18,081 nucleotides of DNA, taken from contig JAEDLP010000026.1 of NCBI GenBank assembly GCA_016295225.1, positions 1 through 18,081 on the forward strand. Direction: 5' to 3'. The DNA is from Oscillospiraceae bacterium. Its GTDB lineage: Bacteria; Bacillota; Clostridia; Oscillospirales; Oscillospiraceae. Below are positions 8,441-15,384 of the stretch, piece after piece. Position 1 is the first letter of the stretch, and every line of letters begins with the position of its first letter. The notes below the pieces were generated by a model. It searched no databases and was not told where the DNA came from. It saw only the letters and a list, made by a program, of their open reading frames with translations. Both the position numbers and the translations under genes were made by a program.

Positions 8441-8500
8441 AAAAAACGGCGTTCGTTATTTTATTATAAAGTTCCTACCTGTAAAAAGCAACCGTTTTTT
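8441..8500. repeat. 9-bp inverted repeat flanking the rsmH promoter
   Basis: AAAAAACGG at 8441-8449 and its exact reverse complement CCGTTTTTT at 8492-8500 lie 42 nt apart. Together they enclose the -10 box and spacer of the rsmH promoter, and the right copy adjoins the -35. The half-site centres are 51 bp apart, close to five helical turns, so both would lie on one DNA face. This is consistent with an operator for a bridging protein, but A-runs are easily produced by chance and no known regulator site is recognised. Three tandem TGGGN MraZ boxes were not seen. Confidence 0.35.
8463..8491 (-). promoter_or_regulatory. Sigma-A-type promoter of the dcw cluster (rsmH)
   Basis: On the minus strand TTGCTT (8486-8491) and a perfect TATAAT (8463-8468) are separated by exactly 17 nt. 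The -35 matches three of six consensus positions and the -10 all six. Transcription would begin near 8456, leaving a leader of about 70 nt before the rsmH ATG at 8385. The leader contains a small hairpin, TGTGC/GCACA (8418-8434). All seven downstream cluster genes are co-directional, so this is the likely main promoter. Confidence 0.75.
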
Positions 8501-8542
8501 AGTGTCATAACCCCATTCATCACGGAATCGTAAGATTTCAGA

Positions 8543-8578
8543 CGGCAAAAGACTCCTCTGCAGGAGGCGCCTTTTCCG
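8543..8578. repeat. Imperfect inverted repeat between the divergent genes
   Basis: Three paired blocks nest around a CTGC loop: CGG/CCG (outer), AAAAG/CTTTT (middle) and CTCCT/AGGAG (inner), with short mismatched bulges between them. It sits upstream of the -35 of the rsmH promoter and upstream of the plus-strand 96-aa gene, so it could serve either as an operator or as an RNA structure. No U-tract follows it directly. The rest of 8386-8653 holds the rsmH promoter and leader, and a C/T-rich tract followed by TATAGTATAGT (8607-8617), which may be a -10 for the plus-strand gene although no -35 is seen. Confidence 0.3.
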
Positions 8579-8653
8579 CTGTTTCCCCTTCCCTTTTCTT
8601 TTTTCTTATAGTATAGTAATCTAGTAGCATTCATTCTTACAAGGAGGACTCCT

Positions 8654-8944
8654 ATGGCTCGGCTCATCATCCTCTTCACCATCCTCACCCCCCCGGCCGT
8701 CCTCTTCCTCACCAGAAAACGCCCCCTGGGACAGAGCGCTCTGTGGGTGATTGGCGTCCAGGCGGCCCTGTCTGCCCTCTACTGCATGACCAACGGCATT
8801 TCCGCCGGGGACTTCTTCCGGGGGGACAGCCACGGTACGGTGGTCCTTCTGTTTATCTACGGCTCCGACCTTCTGGCCGCCGCGGGTCTTCTCCTCCGCA
8901 TCCTCCTGACCGCCTGGCAGAAGGCCACAGATCGGTCCCACTAA
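8654..8944 (+). CDS. Small membrane protein of unknown function (96 aa)
   Basis: I do not recognise this protein. It is the only plus-strand gene in the window. Three hydrophobic segments can be seen (about 3-20, 29-45 and 61-85) with a positively charged RKRP turn after the first, so a small integral membrane protein is likely. The middle loop reads TNGISAGDFFRGDSH. An ideal ribosome binding site, AAGGAGG, stands 6 nt before the ATG, which argues that the ORF is real and not an antisense shadow. The gene is followed 9 nt after its stop by a strong bidirectional terminator. It is divergent from rsmH and occupies the place where mraZ or other dcw-leader genes would normally lie. No function can be assigned; a transporter, toxin or division role would be guesswork. 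Confidence 0.8.
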   Translation: MARLIILFTILTPPAVLFLTRKRPLGQSALWVIGVQAALSALYCMTNGISAGDFFRGDSHGTVVLLFIYGSDLLAAAGLLLRILLTAWQKATDRSH

Positions 8945-8953
8945 CAGACGCAA

Positions 8954-8982
8954 AAAGAGGCTGCCCGCCGGGCAGCCTCTTT
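8954..8982. terminator. Bidirectional intrinsic terminator
   Basis: A perfect 13-bp stem, AAAGAGGCTGCCC/GGGCAGCCTCTTT, closes a 3-nt loop (8967-8969). On the plus strand it runs into TTTCTTT, and on the minus strand into five T residues. It lies between two convergent genes, the 96-aa membrane protein and the coiled-coil protein, and should stop transcription from both sides. Confidence 0.93.
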
Positions 8983-8995
8983 CTTTACGCAAACA

Positions 8996-9541
8996 TCAAT
9001 CCTCGTCGTCGTACTCGTCCTCGTCGGCCTCCGCGTCGTAGATCGCCCGGCGGGATTCCTGCCGCTGGGGCACGGATTCAGCGGCGCCCAAGGCGCTGCG
9101 GAACTTGGCGCGGGAGTGCTTGACCTCGTCATAGGCATCGGCCACAGCCTCCTCTACACGGCGCAGCGCATCCTCGCAATACTCGCTGGCGGCGTGCTTC
9201 AGCATCCGGCACTGCTCCTCGGCCTCTGCGATGATTTCAGCGGCCCGGTCCTCTGCCTCCCGGACGATGGCATTCTCGTTGATCAGCCGTCTGGCATAGT
9301 CTTCCGCCTGCTGGCGCATCCCGTCGGCCTCCCGCTTGGCGGAGGCGATATAGTCGTTCTTGTTTGCCACCAGATCCTTGGCCCGCTTGATCTCCACGGG
9401 CAATTCTGCCTTCACGTCGTCGATCATGTCCAGAACCCGGTCACGCTCCACAACGCACTTGTCGTTGTTGAGAGGCATGTTCTTGGCCTCTTCAATCTCG
9501 GTATATAAGATATCCAGTAATTCTTCAATGCTGCCTGCCAT
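8996..9541 (-). CDS. Acidic coiled-coil protein, DivIVA/V-ATPase subunit H-like, downstream of coaD
   Basis: The 181-aa product is predicted to be almost entirely helical and highly charged. A conserved-looking N-terminal part (IEELLDILYTEIEEAKNMPL, residues 5-24) is followed by a long Ala/Glu/Arg-rich coiled-coil region (about 45-150) and an extremely acidic tail ending DEDEYDDED. Proteins of this type next to coaD in Clostridia are often labelled 'ATPase' or compared with V-type ATPase subunit H or DivIVA. No P-loop or other nucleotide-binding motif is visible, so an enzymatic role is not supported. A scaffolding or membrane-curvature role is inference. Start ATG 9541 has AAGGAG at 9 nt; the in-frame ATG 9547 is only 3 nt from that site. 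It is 17 nt downstream of coaD and ends at the bidirectional terminator. Confidence 0.85.
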   Translation of the reverse strand: MAGSIEELLDILYTEIEEAKNMPLNNDKCVVERDRVLDMIDDVKAELPVEIKRAKDLVANKNDYIASAKREADGMRQQAEDYARRLINENAIVREAEDRAAEIIAEAEEQCRMLKHAASEYCEDALRRVEEAVADAYDEVKHSRAKFRSALGAAESVPQRQESRRAIYDAEADEDEYDDED

Positions 9542-9558
9542 GGCCATCTTCTCCTTAC

Positions 9559-10047
9559 TTATTTACAGTTTGCTTTCAGTCGCTTTTTCACATCTTCCAG
9601 AATCTCCCGGGGCAAGAACTCGCTCAGGTCGGCGTTGTACCGGGCCATCTCCTTGGCCACGGAAGAGCTCAAATAGGTATACTTCTCGCTGGAGGGGAAG
9701 AACACGGTGTCCAGATCAGGGTTGAGCTTGCTGTTGATCATGGCCATCTGAACTTCCTGCTCATAGTCGGACACAGCCCGCAGGCCCTTCACCAGGACCC
9801 GGGCGCCCTTTTTCTTGGCATACTCCGCCACAAGACCGCGGTATACATCCACTTCTACGTTTTCCACCTGGATACTCTTGCGCAGCAGTTCCACCCGCTC
9901 TTCCGGCTCAAACAGTCCGCCGTTCTTTTCGGAATTGACCATCACGCAAACGATAACCTTGTCGAAGGCGTTGGCAGCCCGCTTGATGATATTGATATGT
10001 CCCAGGGTGACAGGGTCAAAGCTGCCGGGGTAAATTGCGGTCTTCAT
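9559..10047 (-). CDS. coaD: CoaD, phosphopantetheine adenylyltransferase
   Basis: CoaD transfers AMP from ATP to 4'-phosphopantetheine, the penultimate step of coenzyme A synthesis. The 162-aa length matches the family (about 160). The nucleotidyltransferase start MKTAIYPGSFDPVTLGH is diagnostic, with TLGH as the HxGH-type site. RVLVKGLRAVSDYEQE and the C-terminal SSSVAKEMA block, near the ISSTxxR position, are also present. The frame is open upstream to 10203, overlapping rsmD, but ATG 10047 has GAGAGGA at about 8 nt and gives the canonical N-terminus. It lies 41 nt after rsmD; the rsmD-coaD pair is a widespread arrangement, which supports co-transcription. Confidence 0.97.
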   Translation of the reverse strand: MKTAIYPGSFDPVTLGHINIIKRAANAFDKVIVCVMVNSEKNGGLFEPEERVELLRKSIQVENVEVDVYRGLVAEYAKKKGARVLVKGLRAVSDYEQEVQMAMINSKLNPDLDTVFFPSSEKYTYLSSSVAKEMARYNADLSEFLPREILEDVKKRLKANCK

Positions 10048-10088
10048 AACCTTGTTCCTCTCTTTGTTCATGCCCGTTTTTCCGGTTT

Positions 10089-10637
10089 TCAATCGGCGGA
10101 TCGCCGATACAGGGCTGTTCTGATTTTGCCGTACCGGTACTCTTTCTGCATCCGATAGGGCTCCGAAAGGATGGGCCAGGCGACACCAGACCCATTTTCG
10201 CAAACTATTATACCATGTTCAGACACAATGTCAATCGTTGTGATCGTTTCCAACGCCTTTTCCAACAGACCTGTCCCATAGGGCGGATCCAGGAAGATGA
10301 TATCGAATTTCTCCCGGCAGCGGGACAGGAAGGCATGATAATCCCCCTGGACGACCTGGGCCTGATCGGCAAAGCCGGTGATAGCCAGGTTTTCCCGGAT
10401 GATGCCCACGGCTTCCTTCCGCAGATCCACGAAGGTGCAGTGAGCCGCCCCCCGGGAGAGGGCCTCGATCCCCATCTGCCCGGTACCCCCAAACAGATCC
10501 AGGACCTTTCTGCCCTCGATCTCAAACTGGATACTGGAGAAGATCCCCTCCTTCACCCGGTCGGTGGTGGGACGGGTCTCCAGGCCGCTGGGTTCCTTCA
10601 GTCGCTTTCCCCGTGCCAAACCAGTGATCACTCGCAT
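10089..10637 (-). CDS. rsmD: RsmD, 16S rRNA m2G966 methyltransferase
   Basis: RsmD N2-methylates G966 of 16S rRNA in the assembled small subunit. The 182-aa protein starts MRVITGLARGKRLKEPSG, a typical N-terminus, then shows RPTTDRVKEGIF (22-33), the SAM-binding LDLFGGTGQMG (46-56) and the catalytic DPPYG (117-121). Length and motifs fit the family without gaps. The start ATG 10637 has GGAGG at about 9 nt and lies only 4 nt past the uvrC stop, so uvrC and rsmD are very probably co-transcribed and perhaps translationally coupled; the ribosome binding site lies inside the end of uvrC. Confidence 0.96.
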   Translation of the reverse strand: MRVITGLARGKRLKEPSGLETRPTTDRVKEGIFSSIQFEIEGRKVLDLFGGTGQMGIEALSRGAAHCTFVDLRKEAVGIIRENLAITGFADQAQVVQGDYHAFLSRCREKFDIIFLDPPYGTGLLEKALETITTIDIVSEHGIIVCENGSGVAWPILSEPYRMQKEYRYGKIRTALYRRSAD

Positions 10638-10641
10638 GGGC

Positions 10642-12468
10642 TTATTCCTCCTTTGGTGTTCTGAAATAATTGTATACCGACAGGGCCGCGTTTTTGGGCA
10701 GGACCTCTTCCAGGTCCTGGAGATCGGCCCCCTTAATGGCTTTCACGCTGCCGAAGGTCTTCAGCAGCTTTTTTCGCCGGATCTCCCCGATGCCGGGGAT
10801 CTTTTCCAGCACCGAGCCGGTGCCGGACTTGGTGTGCTGTTTGTGGTGGAAGCCCACGGCGGACCGGTGGGTCTCCTCCTGGATCTGCCCGATGAAGGCA
10901 AAGAGGGCGGGAACCCCCTGGATGCCGATCTCCCGGCCATCGGGGGTGATAAGGGCCCGGGTCCGGTGGCGGTCGTCCTTCACCATGCCGTAGACGGGGA
11001 TGGACAAGCCGAACTCCTCCAGCACCCGCCGGGCCACCGCCGCGTGGGTATCGCCGCCGTCGATGAGGAGTAGGTCGGGCCGGCTGGCGAACTGCTCATC
11101 TCCGTCCCGATCCCGCTGGAACCTCCGGCGGATGGTCTGGTCCATGGAGGCGTAGTCGTCAGGGCCGTCCAGGCCCTTCATTTTAAAATACCGGTAAGCC
11201 CCTTTTCTGGGCTTGCCATCCTCAAAGACCGTCATAGCCGCCACGATATCCGAGGCCCCGGTGTTGGAGATATCATAGGCCTCGATGCGCCGGGGCGGTT
11301 GAGGCAGCTCCAGCCGCTCGGCCAGCAGCGTGAGAACCTTGGCGGTGCGCTCCTCCCGGGTGGTGACCCGCCGGACCTCCTCCTGGGCATTCTCCCGGGC
11401 CATGCGGATCAGGTCCATCTTGGCCCCCCGCTGTGGGGTGACCAGTTCCACCTTCCGCCCGGCTTGGTGGGACAGAAAGCGGCCGATATCCGCCGTGTCC
11501 TCCAGGTTCTCCGGCAGAAGGATCTGCCTGGGCAGCAGGCCCCGGCTGCCGTAATACTGGACCAGGAAGGCCGACAGGATCTCCTCGGGGCTCTCTCCTT
11601 CCGTCTGGAAGAGCTCCAGATCCCGGCCGGTGAGCTCTCCCTCCCGGAAGTGGAGGACGGCCACGCCGGAGCGGACCTCCCCGCGGAAGAGGCCCAACAC
11701 GTCGGTGTCGGCCAGATACCCGGCCACCACCTTCTGCCGTTTCCCCAGCAGGGAGATGGCCTTCAGCCGATCCCGCAGGGCGGCGGCCTTTTCAAACTCC
11801 AGGTTGTCCGCCGCCGCCATCATCTGGTCGGACAGGTCCTTTTCCACCTCGCTGAGCTTGCCCTCCAGCAGACGGATGGCCTGACCCATGGCCTGGTGGT
11901 GCTGCTCCCAGGGGACCTCCTTCCGGCAGTAGCCGTCGCAGAGACCCATGTGATGGTTCAGACAGGGCCGCTCCTTCCCAATGTCCCGGGGGAATTTTTT
12001 TCCGCAGGAAGGCAGTTTTAAGGCATTCCGCAGGGCGTCGATGATGGATTGGGTATCCCCCCTGCCGCCAAAAGGACCAAAATACCGGGCGCCGTCATCG
12101 GCCATGCGCCCCGCGATGGAAAACTGGGGATATCGCTCCTTCACGGACAGGCGGATGTAAGGATAGCCTTTGTCGTCCTTCAGCAAAATATTATACCTGG
12201 GCTTGTGCCGCTTGATGAGGGAGTTTTCCAGCACCAGGGCTTCAAACTCCGACCCCGCCACGATAGTGTCAAAGTGGTCGATCTGGGCCACCATGGCCCG
12301 GGTCTTCTCGTTGTGAGAGGCCTGGTCGTGGAAATACTGGGACACCCGGTTTTTCAGTGCCTTGGCCTTGCCCACGTAGATCACCGTGCCGGTCTTGTCC
12401 ATCATCAGATAAACCCCCGGCTTCAAGGGCAGGCTCAGAGCCTTGTCTTTCAGTTCTTCAAAGGTCAA
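10642..12468 (-). CDS. uvrC: UvrC, excinuclease ABC subunit C
   Basis: UvrC makes both incisions in nucleotide excision repair after UvrAB finds the lesion. The 608-aa product has the N-terminal GIY-YIG nuclease (PGVYLMMD to VGKAKALKNRV, about 17-42) and four cysteines (155, 169, 177 and 181) at the positions of the UvrC iron-sulfur cluster. It also has a UVR motif (about 207-240), the RNase H-like 5' nuclease with EAYDISN (Asp399) and LLIDGGDTH (Asp470), and a C-terminal helix-hairpin-helix region (about 555-600, IPGIGEIRRKKLL). The start chosen is TTG 12468, with AAAGGAGG at 8 nt and family-typical length. An upstream in-frame TTG at 12516 lies in the T-tail of the ptsH terminator and has no ribosome binding site. 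No separate promoter was found between that terminator and this start. Confidence 0.97.
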   Translation of the reverse strand: MTFEELKDKALSLPLKPGVYLMMDKTGTVIYVGKAKALKNRVSQYFHDQASHNEKTRAMVAQIDHFDTIVAGSEFEALVLENSLIKRHKPRYNILLKDDKGYPYIRLSVKERYPQFSIAGRMADDGARYFGPFGGRGDTQSIIDALRNALKLPSCGKKFPRDIGKERPCLNHHMGLCDGYCRKEVPWEQHHQAMGQAIRLLEGKLSEVEKDLSDQMMAAADNLEFEKAAALRDRLKAISLLGKRQKVVAGYLADTDVLGLFRGEVRSGVAVLHFREGELTGRDLELFQTEGESPEEILSAFLVQYYGSRGLLPRQILLPENLEDTADIGRFLSHQAGRKVELVTPQRGAKMDLIRMARENAQEEVRRVTTREERTAKVLTLLAERLELPQPPRRIEAYDISNTGASDIVAAMTVFEDGKPRKGAYRYFKMKGLDGPDDYASMDQTIRRRFQRDRDGDEQFASRPDLLLIDGGDTHAAVARRVLEEFGLSIPVYGMVKDDRHRTRALITPDGREIGIQGVPALFAFIGQIQEETHRSAVGFHHKQHTKSGTGSVLEKIPGIGEIRRKKLLKTFGSVKAIKGADLQDLEEVLPKNAALSVYNYFRTPKEE

Positions 12469-12514
12469 CTTGCCTGCCTCCTTTTTCGCCTGCCCAGCGG
12501 GTCCATTTTGTCTC

Positions 12515-12546
12515 AAAAAAAAGCGCCGCGAACTTGCGGCGCTTTT
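12515..12546 (-). terminator. Intrinsic terminator after ptsH
   Basis: Read on the minus strand, an 11-bp stem AAAAGCGCCGC/GCGGCGCTTTT with a 6-nt loop (12530-12535) continues into a run of eight T residues ending at 12515. It begins 17 nt after the ptsH stop. Because uvrC starts only 47 nt beyond it with no visible promoter, read-through from ptsH or from mutS2 probably supplies uvrC. Confidence 0.9.
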
Positions 12547-12563
12547 CTGCTTCTTTGTGTGAA

Positions 12564-12827
12564 TCAGTCAGCAAAATCGGAGCTGATGAGCTCAACCAGT
12601 GCATCAACCGCGTCCTTTTCATCGGTGCCGTCGGCAATCAGGTCGATGGTGCTGCCCTTGATGATGCCAAGGGAGAGGACACCGAGCAGGCTCTTTGCGT
12701 TCACTCTCTGCTCGTCCTTCTCGACCCAAATGGTGCTCTTGAATTCGTTTGCCTTCTGAATAAAGAAGGTGGCAGGTCTTGCGTGAAGGCCGACCTGGTT
12801 ATTGACAGTTGCCTGCTTGATATACAT
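12564..12827 (-). CDS. ptsH: HPr, phosphocarrier protein of the sugar phosphotransferase system
   Basis: HPr carries phosphate from enzyme I to sugar-specific EII proteins. The 87-aa product has the phosphorylation site GLHARPA with His15, and Ser46 in AKSLLGVLSLG. Ser46 is the HPr kinase site used in Firmicutes for CcpA-dependent catabolite repression. Presence of His15 excludes Crh, the regulatory paralogue that lacks it. ATG 12827 has GGAGG at 8 nt and gives the canonical length; the frame is open upstream to 12905 but would run through the promoter. The gene stands alone: no ptsI or hprK is beside it, and it has its own promoter and terminator between mutS2 and uvrC. Confidence 0.96.
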   Translation of the reverse strand: MYIKQATVNNQVGLHARPATFFIQKANEFKSTIWVEKDEQRVNAKSLLGVLSLGIIKGSTIDLIADGTDEKDAVDALVELISSDFAD

Positions 12828-12870
12828 AGATATTCCCTCCAATGTTCTTTCCCTTGGATATACTACAAAT

Positions 12871-12899
12871 AGTGTAGCAAATTTCGGTGATGCCGTCAA
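12871..12899 (-). promoter_or_regulatory. Sigma-A-type promoter of ptsH
   Basis: On the minus strand TTGACG (12894-12899, five of six consensus positions) and TACACT (12871-12876, four of six) are spaced by exactly 17 nt. The transcript would start near 12864 and have a leader of about 37 nt before the ATG at 12827. The promoter is independent of mutS2, whose stop is 72 nt further upstream. Confidence 0.8.
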
Positions 12900-12954
12900 T
12901 CCCATTTTTTATGGCATCCTGCGTAATTTGTCACAAAAATTTATTTATGGCATC
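12889..12954. repeat. Direct repeats and palindrome upstream of the ptsH promoter
   Basis: An 11-bp direct repeat, TTTATGGCATC, occurs at 12908-12918 and 12944-12954, 36 nt apart. Almost exactly midway lies the 11-nt palindrome TTTGTCACAAA (12927-12937). A further GATGCC (12889-12894), inverted relative to the repeats, touches the -35 box. The elements lie at roughly -44 to -90 from the predicted start, the place of activator sites. They match no regulator site that I can name; a cre site was not seen. Confidence 0.4.
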
Positions 12955-12971
12955 AAAACTTTTTTCCGCCG

Positions 12972-15347
12972 TTATTTCAGGTCCACGATGGTCACACCGG
13001 TCTCGCCCTCGCCGTAGCGGCCCAGGCGGAAGCTGGCCACTCCCTTGCACCGCTTGAGGTAGGCGTGGACGGCCTTTCGCACGGCACCGGTTCCCTTGCC
13101 GTGGATGACGGTGACCTGGGTAAGGTTGGCCATAATAGCCCGGTCGATGAACTGGCTCAGGACCATCTCGGCCTCGTCAGTCATCATGCCCCGCAGGTCC
13201 ACCTCGGCCTTGGCCCCCAGGGAGCGGAGCTTGTGCTCGGACCGCTGGATGTACTTCTTGGCCTCTTTCTGGGCCTGGGTCTCCCCCTGGACGATGCGGA
13301 CCTCCTCCTGCTTGGCAGTGATCCGCAGGATGCCCGCCTGGAGCTGGAGGACGCCGTCCTTGTTCACCGACAGAACGGTGGCCTGAGTGCCGGTCTTCAG
13401 GATGGTGACCGTGTCCCCCTTCTGGGCGGGACGGACCATGGGAGGCGGCGCGGCCTCCTCCTTGGCCCCCAGCTTGCTCTCGGCCTCGTTGAGCCGGCGG
13501 CGCAAGTCGGCCCGCTGGTCGTTCACCGACTGGAAGTCGCCCTCCTTCTTGGCCTTCTTCTTCATGTCGTTGAGCTCATAGAAGATCTGGTCGGCAGTGC
13601 GGCGGGCGTCCTCGATGATGGCCCGGGCCTCGGCCTTGGCGGCTGCGGTGTTCTTCTCCTTCTCCTTCTGGAGGGAGTCCCGGTACTCCTGGGCCTTGGC
13701 GGCGGCCTGCTCCATCTCCTGGCGGAGCTTGGCAGCCTCCTGCTGCTCCCGCTCCATCTCCTGCCGCTGCTGGTCCAGCTTGGTCAGCACGTCCTCGAAG
13801 CGGATGTTCTCGGCGTTGATGCGCTCGTTGGCCGCCTGGATGATGTGGTCAGGCAGGCCCAGTCGCTTGGAGATGGCAAAGGCGTTGGACTTGCCGGGGA
13901 TGCCCACCAGCAGACGGTAGGTAGGGGCCAGGGTCTCCACGTCAAACTCGCAGGATGCGTTTTCCACCCCCTGGGTCGTCATGGCGTAGACCTTCAGCTC
14001 GGCGTAGTGGGTGGTGGCGGCCACCAGGGCGCCGCAGGCCCGGGCGTACTCGATGATGGCAGCGGCCAGGGCTGCGCCCTCCACCGGATCGGTGCCGCCT
14101 CCCAGCTCGTCGAAGAGGATGAGGGTGTCCTGATCAGTCTCCTCCAGCATGCCCACGATGTTGCTCATATGGGAGGAGAAGGTGGACAGGTTCTGTGCGA
14201 TGGACTGCTCGTCGCCGATGTCCGCCAGCACCCGCTCAAACACCCGGATGACGCTGCCGTCGGCGGAGGGGATGTGGAGGCCGCACTGGGCCATGAGGGT
14301 CAGCAGGCCGATGGTCTTTAGGGTGACCGTCTTACCGCCGGTGTTGGGGCCGGTGATGACCAGAGTGTCGAAGGTCTCCCCCAGGGAGAGGTCGTTGGCC
14401 ACGGCGGTCTTCTGGTCCAGCAGGGGGTGCCGGGCCCGGCGGAGGACAGTGCTCTTCCCAGAGAGCTTGGGCTCCATGGCGTGCATGTTCATGGACAGGC
14501 GGGCCCGGGCGAAGATGCCGTCCAGGAAAATGAGCAGATCGTAGTTCTGGTTGATGTCCTCCTTGAAGGCGGCCGCCTCGGCGGAGAGCTCCGCCAGGAT
14601 GCGGTCGATCTCCTTTTCCTCCCGGGCCTGAAGCTCCCGCAGCTCGTTGTTGGCCTTCACCACACCCATGGGCTCGATGAAAAAGGTAGAACCGGAGCCG
14701 GACAGGTCGTGAACCAAGCCGGGAATCTCGTTCTTGTGCTCAGACTTCACCGGGACCACGTACCGGCCGGAGCGCATGGTGATGATGCTCTCCTGGAGGT
14801 ACTTGGCCTGAGAGGAGGAAATGATCTTTTGAAGGATGTCCCGGACCTTGCTCTCGGTGGCCCGCATGTGCCGGCGGATGGAGGCCAGCTCCGGGCTGGC
14901 CGAGTCAGCCAGCTCCCCATCTCCCACGATGGAGGTGGTGATCTTATCCTCCAGGAACCGGTTGGGATGGAGAGAGCGGAAGAGGTAGTCAATGACTGTC
15001 TTCTTGTCGCTGTCCCCATCGCCGTAGTCCTTGACCGACCGGGCCGCCCCCAGGACCCGGGCGATGTCCATGAGCTCCCGGGTGTTCAGGCTGCCCCCCA
15101 TGTCGGCTCTCTGGAGAGAGCCCGCCACAGGCCGGATGCCGCTGAAGGAAGGACTGCCCCGGAGGACCATCATGTCCACCGCGGCGGAAGTCTCTTTCAG
15201 GCGCTTGGCCACCTCGTCGGGGTCGGTCTCCGGGCGGAGCTCCCTGGCCCGGCGCTTGCCCTCCTCGGTGACCGCCTGGGCTGCTAGCAGCTCCAAAACC
15301 TTGGGCAGTTCCAGTGTATGGATGGATTTCTCAAATAGTTCTGTCAT
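12972..15347 (-). CDS. mutS2: MutS2, Smr-domain MutS homologue (ribosome-collision sensor/anti-recombination ATPase)
   Basis: This 791-aa protein has the full MutS2 architecture. The core helical/lever region (about 1-320) is followed by a MutS-type ATPase with Walker A GPNTGGKT (333-340), LILFDE (409-414) and a TTHY block (445-448). Then come a long charged coiled coil (about 515-630), a KOW-like segment (about 641-686) and a C-terminal Smr domain with DLRG (717-720) and HGKGTG (749-754). MutS2 lacks the mismatch-binding domain of MutS. In other bacteria it suppresses homologous recombination, and in Bacillus it has been shown to act on collided ribosomes. The ATG at 15347 has AAGGAG at 7 nt. 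It follows recO by 37 nt and is probably the last gene of the phoH-recO-mutS2 run. Confidence 0.96.
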   Translation of the reverse strand: MTELFEKSIHTLELPKVLELLAAQAVTEEGKRRARELRPETDPDEVAKRLKETSAAVDMMVLRGSPSFSGIRPVAGSLQRADMGGSLNTRELMDIARVLGAARSVKDYGDGDSDKKTVIDYLFRSLHPNRFLEDKITTSIVGDGELADSASPELASIRRHMRATESKVRDILQKIISSSQAKYLQESIITMRSGRYVVPVKSEHKNEIPGLVHDLSGSGSTFFIEPMGVVKANNELRELQAREEKEIDRILAELSAEAAAFKEDINQNYDLLIFLDGIFARARLSMNMHAMEPKLSGKSTVLRRARHPLLDQKTAVANDLSLGETFDTLVITGPNTGGKTVTLKTIGLLTLMAQCGLHIPSADGSVIRVFERVLADIGDEQSIAQNLSTFSSHMSNIVGMLEETDQDTLILFDELGGGTDPVEGAALAAAIIEYARACGALVAATTHYAELKVYAMTTQGVENASCEFDVETLAPTYRLLVGIPGKSNAFAISKRLGLPDHIIQAANERINAENIRFEDVLTKLDQQRQEMEREQQEAAKLRQEMEQAAAKAQEYRDSLQKEKEKNTAAAKAEARAIIEDARRTADQIFYELNDMKKKAKKEGDFQSVNDQRADLRRRLNEAESKLGAKEEAAPPPMVRPAQKGDTVTILKTGTQATVLSVNKDGVLQLQAGILRITAKQEEVRIVQGETQAQKEAKKYIQRSEHKLRSLGAKAEVDLRGMMTDEAEMVLSQFIDRAIMANLTQVTVIHGKGTGAVRKAVHAYLKRCKGVASFRLGRYGEGETGVTIVDLK

Positions 15348-15384
15348 AGGATATCTCCTTAGAGCCTGTCCTCCCGGGGCGGGC

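Noticed and set aside
8621..8992. Minus-strand ORF of 123 codons opposite the 96-aa membrane gene, and the 82-codon minus ORF at 8464-8712.
   Set aside because: The first begins inside the bidirectional terminator. Both lack a ribosome binding site and have low-complexity charged products, whereas the plus-strand ORF has an ideal site.
9559..10203. Extended coaD reading frame with 52 extra N-terminal codons overlapping rsmD.
   Set aside because: The canonical CoaD N-terminus and the ribosome binding site both point to ATG 10047.
12469..12516. Upstream TTG start for uvrC at 12516.
   Set aside because: It lies in the T-tail of the ptsH terminator, has no ribosome binding site and adds 16 non-family residues; TTG 12468 has a strong site.
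12564..12827. Crh, the catabolite-repression paralogue of HPr.
   Set aside because: Crh lacks the active-site histidine; His15 is present here in GLHARPA.
12828..12905. Upstream in-frame extension of ptsH.
   Set aside because: It would translate through the -35/-10 promoter, and HPr length and the His15/Ser46 numbering fit ATG 12827 exactly.
13065..14321. Long plus-strand open frame antisense to mutS2 (418 codons), and similar ones opposite murE (2817-4208) and ybeY-era (16496-17593).
   Set aside because: Leu/Gly/Val/His-rich mirror translations of conserved minus-strand genes, with no ribosome binding sites.
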